Assembly: GCF_003058195.1 (NCBI RefSeq)
Contig: NZ_QBUH01000012.1
Coordinates: 1 to 64,000 of the forward strand
From: Elizabethkingia sp. YR214
GTDB lineage: Bacteria; Bacteroidota; Bacteroidia; Flavobacteriales; Weeksellaceae
Length of the DNA stretch: 64,000 nt
Direction of reading: 5' to 3'
The notes beneath the pieces were generated by a model. That model was given only the letters and a program-made list of their open reading frames with translations. It made no database searches and was not told where the DNA came from. Positions 43,170 through 52,917 of this stretch are shown piece by piece. The first letter of the stretch is position 1; the number at the start of each line of letters is the position of its first letter. Made by a program: the position numbers and the translations under genes.

Positions 43170-43829
43170 ATGAGAGTATTATTATTTACTGTTTTTTCGT
43201 TCTACATTTATTGCAATGGACAGGAGTACCAAAAAGATATAATTGATTTAAAAACCTTAGATCTGAAGACAATAAATGCAGAAAAATTCTATATTAACTC
43301 GAATAAAGAAGAAAATCTGAAAATTTCAAACAATAAGCAATATGTTAAGGTCAGTGATTTTGACAATGGATTGATTGAATTTCAGGTGGTTAAATATTCA
43401 AATAAAAATATTGTAGCTAAATTTGATGAGACTAATTTTTCTACTATAAATGCGATAGCCTCAAAAGGAGGAAAATTAATGATAATCAATTCTGAAGCAT
43501 ATCTTAAGCCTGAAGAGGTTAATAAATTGTATACTAATTTAATTCGTTTCTATGGTGATGAAACAAAAGTCGACTTAAAAGGATATGGTAAATACTCAAA
43601 TATTTATACTTATACTTGGAGTACTAAGGACAGGGTGATTAAATTAGTTTCAATTTTCAATCCTAAAAGTCCTGAGAGCCTTAGAGAAATAAATGAGAAA
43701 ATTCCGGATCAGGACCTAAAGATTGTAAACGAAAGACCAAAAACGATATTATTTATCTGTAATAAAGAGAATTTAGGTGATGTTATTAAATTAGACAATC
43801 CACATAATAATTGGCCAAAGTTTAAATGA
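43170..43829 (+). CDS. Exported hypothetical protein, 219 aa
   Basis: The N-terminus (LLFTVFSFYIYCNGQ) is a signal peptide with possible cleavage near residue 17. The rest is Lys/Asn-rich and beta-stranded, without enzyme motifs. A segment around VNKLYTNLIRFYGDETKVDL, then YTYTWSTKDRVIKLVSIF may form a small alpha-beta domain. No family recognised. The low GC of the gene is like that of the accessory genes at 1-8000. Confidence 0.7.
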   Translation: MRVLLFTVFSFYIYCNGQEYQKDIIDLKTLDLKTINAEKFYINSNKEENLKISNNKQYVKVSDFDNGLIEFQVVKYSNKNIVAKFDETNFSTINAIASKGGKLMIINSEAYLKPEEVNKLYTNLIRFYGDETKVDLKGYGKYSNIYTYTWSTKDRVIKLVSIFNPKSPESLREINEKIPDQDLKIVNERPKTILFICNKENLGDVIKLDNPHNNWPKFK

Positions 43830-43894
43830 AATCTACTGCAGAAGGATTAGAAAGAAAGAGTAAAACATTTTTATAACCCAATATAATTTAGAAA

Positions 43895-44800
43895 TTAAAA
43901 CAACAATTTCCAAAGCGATTTTCTTTTAAAAAGATGTCTGGATTCCTGTAGGTATTCATCCATTATTCGTGGTTTTCTTGAAATTAAGCTTGCTATGGTA
44001 TCACTTTCCGGTTCAGGAACTTTAATTGCCAGATCATCAAGTTCAATAATATGCGAGGCCAGCCATTCCGGTAGCTTTGCTTTCTTTGTTAATTGACTGA
44101 ATAATTCATCCGGTGTAATGTTTATATATTCGATTTTCTGGCCTGTTACATGGGATAGTTTTTCTGCCATTTCTATATTTGTAATAGCTTGTGACCCTGC
44201 CAGGATAACCGAACTTTGTTTTACCTCTTTAGTTGTTAATAAATAATTTACAGCTATCTCCGCCACATCGCGGCTATCAATATAGTTTCTTTTAGCATTG
44301 TCTAATGATCCGTAAATTTTCCCAAAATGCTGAATTGTAAATGTATTACGTTCCCAATTTTGCATAAATGAATGTGGTTTCAGACAACAAAATTCATCTA
44401 TATTACGCATAAGGTAATTATCTATTGTGCTATGCCACTGGCTGACTTTTACAATGGATAATGGCTGTACTGCGGGCGCAGATAGTTTGACAATTCTTTT
44501 GATACCACATTGTCTGGCTGCATTGATTATGTTAATTTCATTTTCAATTTGATCCGGAGATGTAGCCGTCAGAAGAAATAAAGCGTCCGCTCCGGAGCAT
44601 ACTTCTTTAAGCTGTTTTATAGAGTGAAGACTAGCGCTTACATAAGTGATGTTTGATGAGATTGGTACGGGGTAGATGCGTTCAGGATTTCTAAGAACTC
44701 CTCGTGCAATACAGTCGCGACCTTTTAGTTGCTGCATTACTTCTCTTCCGATGGTACCTGTACATCCAAAGACAACGATAACAGGTTTAATATTGTTCAT
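43895..44800 (-). CDS. NmrA-family NAD(P)-binding protein, 301 aa
   Basis: The Rossmann motif VFGCTGTIGREVMQQL (GxxGxxG) opens the protein, and an atypical short-chain-dehydrogenase fold follows (VKLSAPAVQPL, HSTIDNYLM in place of the YxxxK tetrad). Members act as NAD(P)-sensing regulators or quinone reductases. It is the last gene of the AraC-led minus run; its start overlaps the membrane-protein gene by 14 bases. Confidence 0.88.
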   Translation of the reverse strand: MNNIKPVIVVFGCTGTIGREVMQQLKGRDCIARGVLRNPERIYPVPISSNITYVSASLHSIKQLKEVCSGADALFLLTATSPDQIENEINIINAARQCGIKRIVKLSAPAVQPLSIVKVSQWHSTIDNYLMRNIDEFCCLKPHSFMQNWERNTFTIQHFGKIYGSLDNAKRNYIDSRDVAEIAVNYLLTTKEVKQSSVILAGSQAITNIEMAEKLSHVTGQKIEYINITPDELFSQLTKKAKLPEWLASHIIELDDLAIKVPEPESDTIASLISRKPRIMDEYLQESRHLFKRKSLWKLLF

Positions 44801-45203
44801 CTTTATAATCTTTTATCTGTTGACGGATTGTTATTATTGCTGCGCCCAGAAAAGCTGAAAAAGTTATATTGAATCGCTCTGATGGAAGGTTAGTGATGAA
44901 GGTGAAAGCTAGTCCCAAGGCCATCATCAATAATATGATTAACAAAGATCTTATCGATTTGTTCCGTGCTAAAATTAGTCTCAATCTAAACTGCCATAAT
45001 ATAATAAAACTTAATATTGTGGATAGTAATGAAGACATGCCTATAGTTGTGTAGCTTGCTGCCATAAGTTCGGTCTTCTGAAAAAAGTAACCTGATAAAA
45101 AAGACATCAGAGCAGGAAATATATAGGAAGGTAGTGCTGCAGCAATCATAGATTGGATACTAAAACCTGAGGAAATATAGTTTTTCTCTTTCATGATATT
45201 CAT
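44787..45203 (-). CDS. Small integral membrane protein, 138 aa
   Basis: Four membrane helices at about residues 16-39, 50-70, 84-103 and 112-127, with a basic loop (RLRLILARNKSIR) between helices 2 and 3. No family recognised. It overlaps the NmrA-type gene by 14 bases and follows the DUF6268 gene by 20, so it belongs to the same transcript. Confidence 0.75.
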   Translation of the reverse strand: MNIMKEKNYISSGFSIQSMIAAALPSYIFPALMSFLSGYFFQKTELMAASYTTIGMSSLLSTILSFIILWQFRLRLILARNKSIRSLLIILLMMALGLAFTFITNLPSERFNITFSAFLGAAIITIRQQIKDYKDEQY

Positions 45204-45223
45204 GTAATTTTTCCGTTGCTTAT

Positions 45224-46207
45224 TTATTTCTTGCCAATACGATAGGTGAGTGTTACTTTTCCATAAGCCATGTTGGAAACAGAAAAATTGTTTACAGTTT
45301 TCTGATTTATGTCAAATAGCTCATAGCTGTTGAAAAGTCCTGCCCCTCCTTGTAACTGTAACCAGATTCCCCCTGCAATACGTTGATTTAGCTGTAGCCC
45401 GCCATGAATGGTAGAGAACTGAGCATAGTCGGCTTCTTTGCCATTATAGCCGCGAAAGCTTTTTAGTTTAAACCTTGTCCAGTCTATCGAACCAGCCAGG
45501 CCTATTTGGGTATTCGGACTTACATTATAGAGTACATTTAGTCTTGGCCAGTAAAACTGTGCCAGCCATTTATTATCTGTACTTCTGTAGTCGATTGATA
45601 TTCCGGGAGTAATTAAAGTTTCTCCGAAAGAGTGGAGAGCATGGACACCAACGCCGATTTCGAAATTTGATTCGGGGCCAAATTTTTTAGACACACCAAG
45701 GATGCCGTCGAGAACTAAATTATCGAAAGAAACGGACTTTTCTCCTGCAAGTGCCGGCATGGCTATCGCCAGAATAGACCATTTTTCTGAAATAGGATGT
45801 CGGATAATTATGGTTGGTTTTATTTCCTGAATTCTTTTAAGTCGGTTTGGATCATCTATGGTATTGTTATCATAATTAAAATCCATCAGACGGTAATTCA
45901 GATTTCCAAAAATGCTTGTCTTTCCTATTTTAACCTGGGGTATAGGTATCCATGCATCATACGTATTCAGTCTAAATTTATTTTCCGGATCCGGACTTTC
46001 TGGCGGTAAATCTTTAAATGTTGCTTTGCTATGGCTTGTGACTGATATCCCGCCAATATCCTGAATAATCTGGGCATAAATTTTACCTGAAAAGAAAAAG
46101 GTAAAAAGAACAACTAAACCAAAATATAACCATTTGGATGTTATACTTTGTGTGTCATAGAAGGGAGATTTGTGATCTCTTTTTTTTAGAATTACGAATG
46201 TTTTCAT
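45224..46207 (-). CDS. DUF6268-family outer-membrane beta-barrel protein, 327 aa
   Basis: After a long N-terminus with the signal segment LYFGLVVLFTFFFSGKIYAQ, the mature part is a run of amphipathic strands (ISVTSHSKATF, WAIPI-like WIPIPQVKIG, LQLNQRIAGGIWLQLQGGAG, GKVTLTYRIG), as in the barrel family DUF6268. Transport or lipid-related role unknown. Second gene of the AraC-led run. Confidence 0.82.
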   Translation of the reverse strand: MKTFVILKKRDHKSPFYDTQSITSKWLYFGLVVLFTFFFSGKIYAQIIQDIGGISVTSHSKATFKDLPPESPDPENKFRLNTYDAWIPIPQVKIGKTSIFGNLNYRLMDFNYDNNTIDDPNRLKRIQEIKPTIIIRHPISEKWSILAIAMPALAGEKSVSFDNLVLDGILGVSKKFGPESNFEIGVGVHALHSFGETLITPGISIDYRSTDNKWLAQFYWPRLNVLYNVSPNTQIGLAGSIDWTRFKLKSFRGYNGKEADYAQFSTIHGGLQLNQRIAGGIWLQLQGGAGLFNSYELFDINQKTVNNFSVSNMAYGKVTLTYRIGKK

Positions 46208-46273
46208 TTTCTCTGTATTTAATGATACAAAGATGGGCTGAAAACAAAGGCAGCTTTAAAACTAAACCACGCT

Positions 46274-47164
46274 TTACCCGGACAAATCTTGCATAAAAGC
46301 TGTCCGATATTCTGAAGGTGTTTCTCCGGTTATCTTTTTGAAGAGGCGTCCAAAATAACTAGGATCACCATAATTAAGCTCAAAAGCAATTTCGGATATA
46401 CTCTTTGTCAGGTCTTGTAAAAGCAACTGGCTTTGCAGTATATTAACTTTATTAATCCATTCTTTTGGTCCCTCGCCAATAGTTTCTTTTATACATCTGT
46501 GAAGGTAGTTTTCGGAAACAGATAAAGCATCGGCATAAAAAAGTATCGATTTATGCTCCAGATAGTTTTTGTAAACCAGCTCTTTAAAATTGAAAGTGAT
46601 CTCAGCACTTCGATTCATATTTTTATTGAGCTCTTTGGCCGAGGTAAATATTTTCTGGAGACCGGCCTGGAAAAGAGAATAGCAGATACCAAGGTTTGGA
46701 TCCGGTTGATAAATCTCGATTGTTAATAACTCAAATAAAGAATCAAGCCATATACTGTTTTCCTTTGGCAGGTGAATAACCACATTTGCGGAAAAAAGCT
46801 TAATCAATTCCTGTTTGGACAAAAGTTGGTTTAGTGTTTGATCCTCGAATAAGATCATATGTCCGGCAGCATCAGGGCTTACCTCTACCAGCGAAGTTAC
46901 GTTTCCCTGTCTGACAAATAAGATTTCATTCTCTTTTATTGAGACCAGATTAGCATCTACCTGCTGTTTTGCATTTCCTTTGGTAATGTGAACTATGAAA
47001 TTGAATTCGGGTCTGTGTAGTGGCGTGGGAACTTTGATAAAACCAGATGTCTTGGCTATATCATGTACCTGAATAGGTGTTTTTAAAATTGCAAAGTCAG
47101 AAGATATCTCCGGCATATATTGCCCTCTAAAATCTGTCGGAGTTATTCTCTTTATTTTTGCCAT
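46274..47164 (-). CDS. AraC-family transcriptional regulator, 296 aa
   Basis: The N-terminal cupin-like part (FIVHITKGNAKQQVDANLVS) senses a ligand. The C-terminal double HTH ends with SISEIAFELNYGDPSYFGRL and FKKITGETPSEYR, the AraC/XylS signature. It heads a minus-strand run with a DUF6268 barrel, a membrane protein and an NmrA-like protein, which it probably controls. A -7 box lies 4 bases before its ATG. Confidence 0.92.
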   Translation of the reverse strand: MAKIKRITPTDFRGQYMPEISSDFAILKTPIQVHDIAKTSGFIKVPTPLHRPEFNFIVHITKGNAKQQVDANLVSIKENEILFVRQGNVTSLVEVSPDAAGHMILFEDQTLNQLLSKQELIKLFSANVVIHLPKENSIWLDSLFELLTIEIYQPDPNLGICYSLFQAGLQKIFTSAKELNKNMNRSAEITFNFKELVYKNYLEHKSILFYADALSVSENYLHRCIKETIGEGPKEWINKVNILQSQLLLQDLTKSISEIAFELNYGDPSYFGRLFKKITGETPSEYRTAFMQDLSG

Positions 47165-47168
47165 GGCA

Positions 47169-47176
47169 CAAAGTTA
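47169..47176 (-). promoter_or_regulatory. -7 promoter box TAACTTTG of the AraC-family gene
   Basis: An exact TAnnTTTG match on the minus strand, 4 bases before the ATG at 47164, predicting a leaderless transcript. Confidence 0.58.
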
Positions 47177-47374
47177 ATAGCATATTCAATAAGTTTTGAA
47201 ATAAAGCTATTTTTTAATGAAAGATAAATAGTTATTAGTTAAGATAATATTTTATGAAGACAACAAATATTCTATACTCGATTAATAAATGGATATTTAT
47301 TATAGCTAATTCTTGAAATACTAATACTTATGAGTATAAAATATTTATGAGATAATAAATATCAAGAAAATACG

Positions 47375-47388
47375 TTTGTAATTACAAA
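47375..47388. promoter_or_regulatory. Perfect 14-bp palindrome, candidate operator
   Basis: tttgtaattacaaa is self-complementary. It lies in the 349-base divergent gap 47165-47513 between the AraC gene and the DUF4382 gene, about 125 bases before the latter. The rest of this gap is AT-rich and holds nothing else I can recognise. Confidence 0.4.
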
Positions 47389-47513
47389 TTAAGCATCAGA
47401 TTCATCATGTTATGCTTAGTATGGTTTTTGATATTAACGATGATATATCTATAACAAAAAATTATATTCAATGGCTTGACCTCTCCTTTTTTCAATATTT
47501 AAATTAACTTGTT

Positions 47514-48299
47514 ATGAAAAAGCTATTGACTACTATTGGATTAATGTCACTTAGTACATTAACCTTTATTTCCTGTTCTAATAATGATAGTTCGGGTAGT
47601 GATACTGCTCAAATGCAAATTCGTCTTACGGATGCACCTGCAGACTATGAACAGATAAATCTTGATATTAAATCGATCGAATATCAGACTGGTGGAGATT
47701 CCTGGAAAACATTTACTCTTAGTAAATCCGGAGTTATCAATCTTTTAGATTTAAGAAACGGAGTGGATGTATTATTAGGAGATAATTCCTTACCAGTAGG
47801 AACGGTTTCTCAGCTAAGGCTGGTATTGGGGAACAATAATACAATCCGAGTAAATGGGATTACCTCTCCATTGGAAACACCTTCTGCCCAACAGAGTGGA
47901 CTAAAGCTTAATGTACATTATACTTTAGAAGCGGGAAAAGTATATAAGATTTGGATAGATTTTGATGCTGCTAAATCTATTGTTAAAACAGGTAACGGAT
48001 CTTACAGTTTAAAACCAGTGATTCGTACTTTCACAGAACTAACCAATGGAATGATTGAAGGAAATGTAGGACCTAAAGAAGCTAAGGCTACAGTATACAC
48101 ATTGAAAGGTACGGATACCATTGCTTCAGCTATTCCTAATATGGATGGCTATTTTAAAATGCAGGGACTTCCTTCCGGAAGTTATGATGTTAACTTCAGT
48201 ACTGATAAAACGACTGGCTATAAGGATGCTACTATAAATAATGTAAATGTCACTTTTGGAAATATTACAAAAGTACCAAATGTGGTGTTGACAAAATAG
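47514..48299 (+). CDS. DUF4382-domain lipoprotein, 261 aa
   Basis: The signal ends in the lipobox FISC (Cys21) and is followed by SNNDSS. Residues 35-170 match DUF4382: MQIRLTDAPADYEQINLDIK, LLDLRNGVDVLLGD, LPVGTVSQLRLVLG, and the C-terminal LKLNVHYTLEAGKVYKIWI. Residues 178-261 form a carboxypeptidase-regulatory-like beta-sandwich (GYFKMQGLPSGSYDVNFS). Probably a surface protein of adhesive or binding role. Single gene. Confidence 0.9.
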   Translation: MKKLLTTIGLMSLSTLTFISCSNNDSSGSDTAQMQIRLTDAPADYEQINLDIKSIEYQTGGDSWKTFTLSKSGVINLLDLRNGVDVLLGDNSLPVGTVSQLRLVLGNNNTIRVNGITSPLETPSAQQSGLKLNVHYTLEAGKVYKIWIDFDAAKSIVKTGNGSYSLKPVIRTFTELTNGMIEGNVGPKEAKATVYTLKGTDTIASAIPNMDGYFKMQGLPSGSYDVNFSTDKTTGYKDATINNVNVTFGNITKVPNVVLTK

Positions 48300-48320
48300 T
48301 AGATTCAATAAGTATATCTT

Positions 48321-48357
48321 TATAAAAGGCTATATCTACACGATATAGCCTTTTATA
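48321..48357. terminator. Two-way terminator
   Basis: tataaaaggctatatc pairs perfectly with gatatagccttttata around a 5-base loop. It separates the convergent DUF4382 and beta-helix genes. Confidence 0.88.
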
Positions 48358-48397
48358 TAAAGTATTAAGCTATGATTTTGCTATATTTTATAGTTTA

Positions 48398-49450
48398 TCA
48401 ATTCTTTTTGAATAGTCCTGCCATTAAGTTTGAACCAATCGAGCCTTCAGCTAATTGCAGGTAATTACGCTTACTTTGATCTTTTTCAATTTTTATAGTT
48501 CCGGTGGTTTGTACATTTTTTATTTCCAGAAAATCTGTTGCAGTTGCATCGCTATCGCTTAATGGGCCGCTTCCATATCCCGCTAGTTTGTTATAACCGG
48601 TAAAAATACAATCAGAAGCTTTATATCGGTTTTTACTTCCTTTTTCTCTGATCCATACTGTATTGGTACTTGCTATGATGTTGTGGTGAAAATCAAAATT
48701 GTCTCCGTTGGTTCCTTGTGTAGTCCAGACACCACAAAAGTAACCGCCATATACAAGTGAATAGCGCATGGCACTGCGACTACCAGTTCTACCATCGTTT
48801 TTCCAAAAAACAACCGGAATTTTACAATTAAAAAAGACGCAATGATCGATTACCAGACCGTAGCCATTGGCTATAACTCCTACGTGCAATGGTAATACAT
48901 CTGCATTTCCGGTAAACAGGCATTGTGTAACAAGTAAATCGTCCAAGTTTTTTCCATCCCGCCAGATAGGATAAGAGCGACGAAGATTAGTGCCATCTAT
49001 ATACGAGTAATCCGGGCTGCCAGTAAAACGTAGGCCTTCAATGGTAACATGGCTCACTTCTGGTTGTATACCTTTAGCTTCTTCTCCGCCCACACCTGGT
49101 TCAAGAGGGACTGCAGTTACTACAACCGGCATTTTTTGAGGAGTCCATTCTGAATCGTCGGGCATAACATCTGCACGAATGATAAGACGGTTTTTCAAAG
49201 TATACTTGTCATTGTTGAACACAACAGTTTGAGTTAATAAGTGTACTCCCTCGGAAAGAAAAATTGTCGTTGCTTCCGGTTCTTTATTTAAGTTTACACG
49301 TTTTGCTGCCTCCATAACTGTCTTTAGCGGTTGTGTCCTTGTTCCGGAATTACTGTCATTACCGGTCTTGGGGTTAACGTGTAATTGTTCCGCCTGTACG
49401 AAGAGTATGCTCATTACCAACAATAGAAAACTAAATGTGTATTTTTTCAT
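48398..49450 (-). CDS. Exported right-handed beta-helix protein, 350 aa
   Basis: The signal peptide covers residues 1-19 (ending VQAE). Next comes LHVNPKTGNDSNSGTRTQPLKT, the DUF1565-like start of many parallel beta-helix enzymes and surface proteins, then repeated strand turns (VSHVTIEGLRFTGSPD, LLVTQCLFTGN, GLVIDHCVFFNCK). No clear pectate-lyase catalytic residues are identified. The longer frame to 49501 adds 17 residues before a normal signal peptide, so the ATG at 49450 is used. An AraC-family gene lies 70 bases upstream on the same strand. Confidence 0.82.
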   Translation of the reverse strand: MKKYTFSFLLLVMSILFVQAEQLHVNPKTGNDSNSGTRTQPLKTVMEAAKRVNLNKEPEATTIFLSEGVHLLTQTVVFNNDKYTLKNRLIIRADVMPDDSEWTPQKMPVVVTAVPLEPGVGGEEAKGIQPEVSHVTIEGLRFTGSPDYSYIDGTNLRRSYPIWRDGKNLDDLLVTQCLFTGNADVLPLHVGVIANGYGLVIDHCVFFNCKIPVVFWKNDGRTGSRSAMRYSLVYGGYFCGVWTTQGTNGDNFDFHHNIIASTNTVWIREKGSKNRYKASDCIFTGYNKLAGYGSGPLSDSDATATDFLEIKNVQTTGTIKIEKDQSKRNYLQLAEGSIGSNLMAGLFKKN

Positions 49451-49521
49451 ATTCCTTTTTTTTGTAAAATTAGTTACAAGCCTAATTTCTAAAAAGGTCA
49501 TTTTATCTTTAAAAAGGTCAT

Positions 49522-50379
49522 TTATATTTTCTTTCGGTACTGTTGGGGAGTGATACCTGTAAGCTTTTTAAAGAAACGATTAAAATTGGATGGATCCGAA
49601 AATCCAAATTCATAGGAGATTTCTTTTACAGACTTGTTTTGATAAAGCTGTTTTTTTATTTCTGAAATCATCTTGTAATGGATCATTTGCTGAGTAGATA
49701 ACCCACTAAACTGCCGGCAAATTTTATTAAGAAATCCAGCGCTGATATTAAGTGCTTTTGAATAAGCTTCAACACTTCGGTCGTCTATAAATTTCTTTTC
49801 TAATAAAGATCTAAATCTGTAAAAATCCGAATGAACATAGGTATCCCTAGGGACGTTATGAATATCTGCATAGTATCGATTGAGGATGACAAGTAATTGA
49901 TATAAAAGAGACCTGATTAAATGATTGCTATCATTTTGAAGTTGACCAAATTCCTGTTCTATTTCCTGCACAAGTTCCAGGCATTTTCCAAATGATTCCT
50001 CCGGTATATGCATTTCAGTAGGATGTGAATATTGATGAAAATACTGAAAACGATATAGGAATAGTTCGTCTGAGAAAAAGAGATGAATAAAGTCTTTATC
50101 AAAGAACAGTGTGTAGCCTTTAACTTTTTCTTCAATTTCCCAGCAACGCACCTGCCCGGGACTAGTAAAAATAATAGTTTGCGGAGCTATCAATATCTTA
50201 TTTTCCCCCAGTGTAAATGTTCCGGTTCCTTCTTCGATGAAAATTACTTCGTAAAAACTAAGTTGATGCAACGTATTGTCTAATACATAATTATTCAGTG
50301 TTTCGATACGCCCGATATCCAACAGTAATTCTAATCCATACTTACATGGAAGAAAGTGATACGTTTTAATTTTTGTCAC
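49522..50379 (-). CDS. AraC-family transcriptional regulator, 285 aa
   Basis: An N-terminal cupin-type sensor (FYEVIFIEEGTGTFTLGENK) and C-terminal HTH (SVKEISYEFGFSDPSNFNRF, FKKLTGITPQQYRK). It is transcribed in line with the beta-helix gene and probably regulates it. Not closely similar to the other AraC regulator at 46274-47164 outside the HTH. Confidence 0.92.
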   Translation of the reverse strand: MTKIKTYHFLPCKYGLELLLDIGRIETLNNYVLDNTLHQLSFYEVIFIEEGTGTFTLGENKILIAPQTIIFTSPGQVRCWEIEEKVKGYTLFFDKDFIHLFFSDELFLYRFQYFHQYSHPTEMHIPEESFGKCLELVQEIEQEFGQLQNDSNHLIRSLLYQLLVILNRYYADIHNVPRDTYVHSDFYRFRSLLEKKFIDDRSVEAYSKALNISAGFLNKICRQFSGLSTQQMIHYKMISEIKKQLYQNKSVKEISYEFGFSDPSNFNRFFKKLTGITPQQYRKKI

Positions 50380-50853
50380 GGATGCTATTTTTGTTTACTC
50401 TAAATATGAGTAAAAATACAAATTTCCGTTGTCTGTATTATTGATGAATCATGAATTAAGATTGCAAAATAAGAAGATGTCTTCGGTGTACATCGTCTTC
50501 TAAAATCTGTTGGAAATTTTCCCCTTTATTTTGGGTATAGTATAAAGTTAACATCATATACCACACAATGTTATACATGTTTTGTAAAGTGAAAAATGTC
50601 TGTTTCTTTTGTGACTAAACCTCGATCTATTTTAAAATTTGAAAATATGTGGTAAAAATTCGACAGAAATGTAGTATTATGTGTAATTTTATTCCTTTGT
50701 TCCTGAAGTATATTTATTGAATGTAAAAGCATCAAAAGATAGAGTTGAGGTACTATTGTGAAGTTGGTGAAATTGCTGCTCGAAACAAGTTTTTAAAACA
50801 GTGACGCGTGATGTGACTTTCGCTTTTGCATAAATTAATAAAAGATAAAATGT
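50380..50853. other. Gene-free stretch with one hairpin
   Basis: The only structure seen is agaagatg...catcgtcttct (50472-50501), which on the minus strand is followed by tatttt and could act as a weak terminator, although no minus gene ends there. A minus frame at 50689-50883 lacks gene-like features. AT-rich otherwise. Confidence 0.4.
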
Positions 50854-51213
50854 ATGAATTATAAACTTGAACTTAACACACAAGGATCAGGTTCTAGTCT
50901 TGTTTTTAACAATATTGTATTTGATTCGTTCAAGGTTAATATTGTTGAAAGACATATTGGGTCAACACGTTCTGATTTAAAATTTAACCATGTGTTATTT
51001 AAAGTTAGAACATTAGATGATGCTATTATTAAAACTAAAAATGGCAATAATCGAATTATGATAAAAGGAGAGGAGTTGGTTACCTATCAGAAGTTAGTGA
51101 AAATACTAGGTTCATACGAGTATAGAAACAAACTTATTAACAGGAAGGTAGTTGATGAGGATTATGTTCACTTTATTTTGCGTCTGGTTATTTTGAATTA
51201 CGAACTCAACTAA
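50854..51213 (+). CDS. Hypothetical protein, 119 aa
   Basis: A soluble protein without signal peptide: MNYKLELNTQGSGSSLVFNN, several short basic strands and a helical end (LVKILGSYEYRNKLI). No family recognised. A shadow frame on the other strand overlaps its start. Gene-like codon use and a clean ATG after aagataaaatgt support it moderately. Confidence 0.55.
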   Translation: MNYKLELNTQGSGSSLVFNNIVFDSFKVNIVERHIGSTRSDLKFNHVLFKVRTLDDAIIKTKNGNNRIMIKGEELVTYQKLVKILGSYEYRNKLINRKVVDEDYVHFILRLVILNYELN

Positions 51214-51379
51214 GACATCATTGATAAATTTTCACAATTAATTAATATTGCTGCAACCGTGATGCTTCACGGAGTATGTCATTCATAGTCTTTAAGATTG
51301 CAATTTGTGATCTTAGAGATTTTTGTTTGTTATACTTTATACCTACCTGCCAGGAATTTATCTATAGAATAGGTCAATA

Positions 51380-51907
51380 TTAGTGTGTCAAAGTAAAAAT
51401 AGTCAAATTAGAATTTTCTGTAGACGATTCTGCTGATTTTATAAAATTAGACTTTTGCAGAAGGTTGATTGAATTTTTATTCTTATAGTGTGTGAAAGCA
51501 AGAATTTTTTTGAATTTTAATGTGTGAAATACATAGTCAGTTACTGCTTGAATCGCTTCTGTCATTATTCCTTGTCCCTGGAATTCAGTCATTAGTTCAT
51601 ATCCAATTTCACAACTGCTATTTTCGCTTGAAAGGTCAAATAAGCTTACGGTACCTGCAAGTGTATTTGTTTTAGTCAAGGTGATTGCCCAATAAAAAGA
51701 ATTGCCTTTTTCAAAATTGCCATTGACACTGTTGATGAAATTTATCGCATCTTCTTTTGTCTTGCAGATTTGCCGGTCAAGGAACTCGTTAATTTTGGGG
51801 TCAGAACGCAAAGCAAAAATATCTTGCCAATCATCAATCGATAATTGCCTAAGAGTTAATCTTTCGGTTTTCAAAACTGGAAAAGCCGCTGAATTCATAC
51901 CTGTCAT
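51380..51907 (-). CDS. RimJ/RimL-type GNAT acetyltransferase, 175 aa
   Basis: Begins LKTERLTLRQLSIDDWQDIF and continues with EIGYELMTEFQGQGIMTEAI, the acetyl-CoA motif A of the RimJ/RimL group (Q-x-x-G-x-M), then KKILAFTHYKNKNSINLLQ. Such enzymes acetylate N-termini of ribosomal proteins or small amines; the substrate cannot be told. Single gene. Confidence 0.88.
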   Translation of the reverse strand: MTGMNSAAFPVLKTERLTLRQLSIDDWQDIFALRSDPKINEFLDRQICKTKEDAINFINSVNGNFEKGNSFYWAITLTKTNTLAGTVSLFDLSSENSSCEIGYELMTEFQGQGIMTEAIQAVTDYVFHTLKFKKILAFTHYKNKNSINLLQKSNFIKSAESSTENSNLTIFTLTH

Positions 51908-52104
51908 TAACTTATATTTATTGAGTCTGAAGTATTATTAAAATATTGAATCTCAATGATTAATTACACAAAAACGAATATACAAAAAACATAGTTAATC
52001 TGTGTTCATATTTAAATTTCGTTTTTAGCCAAATGATTTATTCGGCGGGTTTCTTTTACCATTCTATCCAAGGATCAGGTAACTTTCTTTCAATAGATTA
52101 GTGT

Positions 52105-52917
52105 TAAAGGCATAAAAATCACTCTCCCCACAAAACAATCTCAACTGAAATCTTCCAATCATTTCCTAATATTCATTCCCAAAGCTGGTGAAAAGATTAA
52201 TTATGCTAATGGCTTTGCATTTCTAATGAAAAGATATGATGAGCTTTATAAAACTAACTTATCAGGCATTAGCAAAATGCTATTTTAGGTAACCTAACCG
52301 CTTCTACTAGTAAAACTGCTTCGGTTTTCCAGAATAAAGGTGTTTATGTTGAATTTGCTGTCAGATCCTAAACGATTACAGAAGAAAATGGTGATAAATG
52401 GGTAGTTTTTCCAAAAGTTGAGGGAAATAAAGTTGTAAGCCTTGTTGCGACAGTTCTTAGCCAAAAAGAAACCTATTTTAGTTATCATACAATAAACGAA
52501 GGAGATGAGCTATATAAAAGAAATTTAAATCACTTTCAGGAAGTTCTGGCTAGATACCAAAAACAAAGAGTAACTTTAGCATTAAATGCAAGTATAAAAC
52601 CAATAGCAGGTTCTGGTTGCTCTAGTGGCAATTTTGGGTATGACAATTATTATATTCCAAAGGTTGTTATCGATGTACCTCCAAGAGGTGGCGGCGGTGG
52701 AACATCATATCCTGGTGGCGGTAATGGTAGTGGAAGTCTTCCATATGAATTATGTGATCCTGGAGTTGATCAGGGGGTAGGTAGTTCACCTGCTCCAAAT
52801 GTTAATCAAGAAATTATTAATAAACTTCAAGACTATCTTCGTGCACAAAAATTTGTAGAACAGCTACTTGATCTTAATAGCAGTCTTTCTAATCTTATAC
52901 AGTTGGGGGAGATATGA
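52105..52917 (+). pseudogene. Decayed gene for an exported or wall-type protein
   Basis: Reading fragments continue across several stops. A first piece (GEKINYANGFAFLMKRYDEL) ends in a stop near 52288; a second frame begins QNAILGNLTASTSKTASVF, has an in-frame TAA at 52369-52371 and resumes at once as TITEENGDKWVVFPKVEG to a TGA at 52915-52917. The later part has a Gly-rich linker (RGGGGGTSYPGGGNG). The intact parent resembles a flavobacterial secreted protein of unknown family. At least one frameshift and one stop are needed to join the pieces. Confidence 0.7.

Noticed and set aside
50689-50883. A 64-codon minus frame upstream of the 119-aa gene
   Set aside because: No family, poor composition, overlaps the start of a more credible gene; kept only as part of the gene-free stretch.
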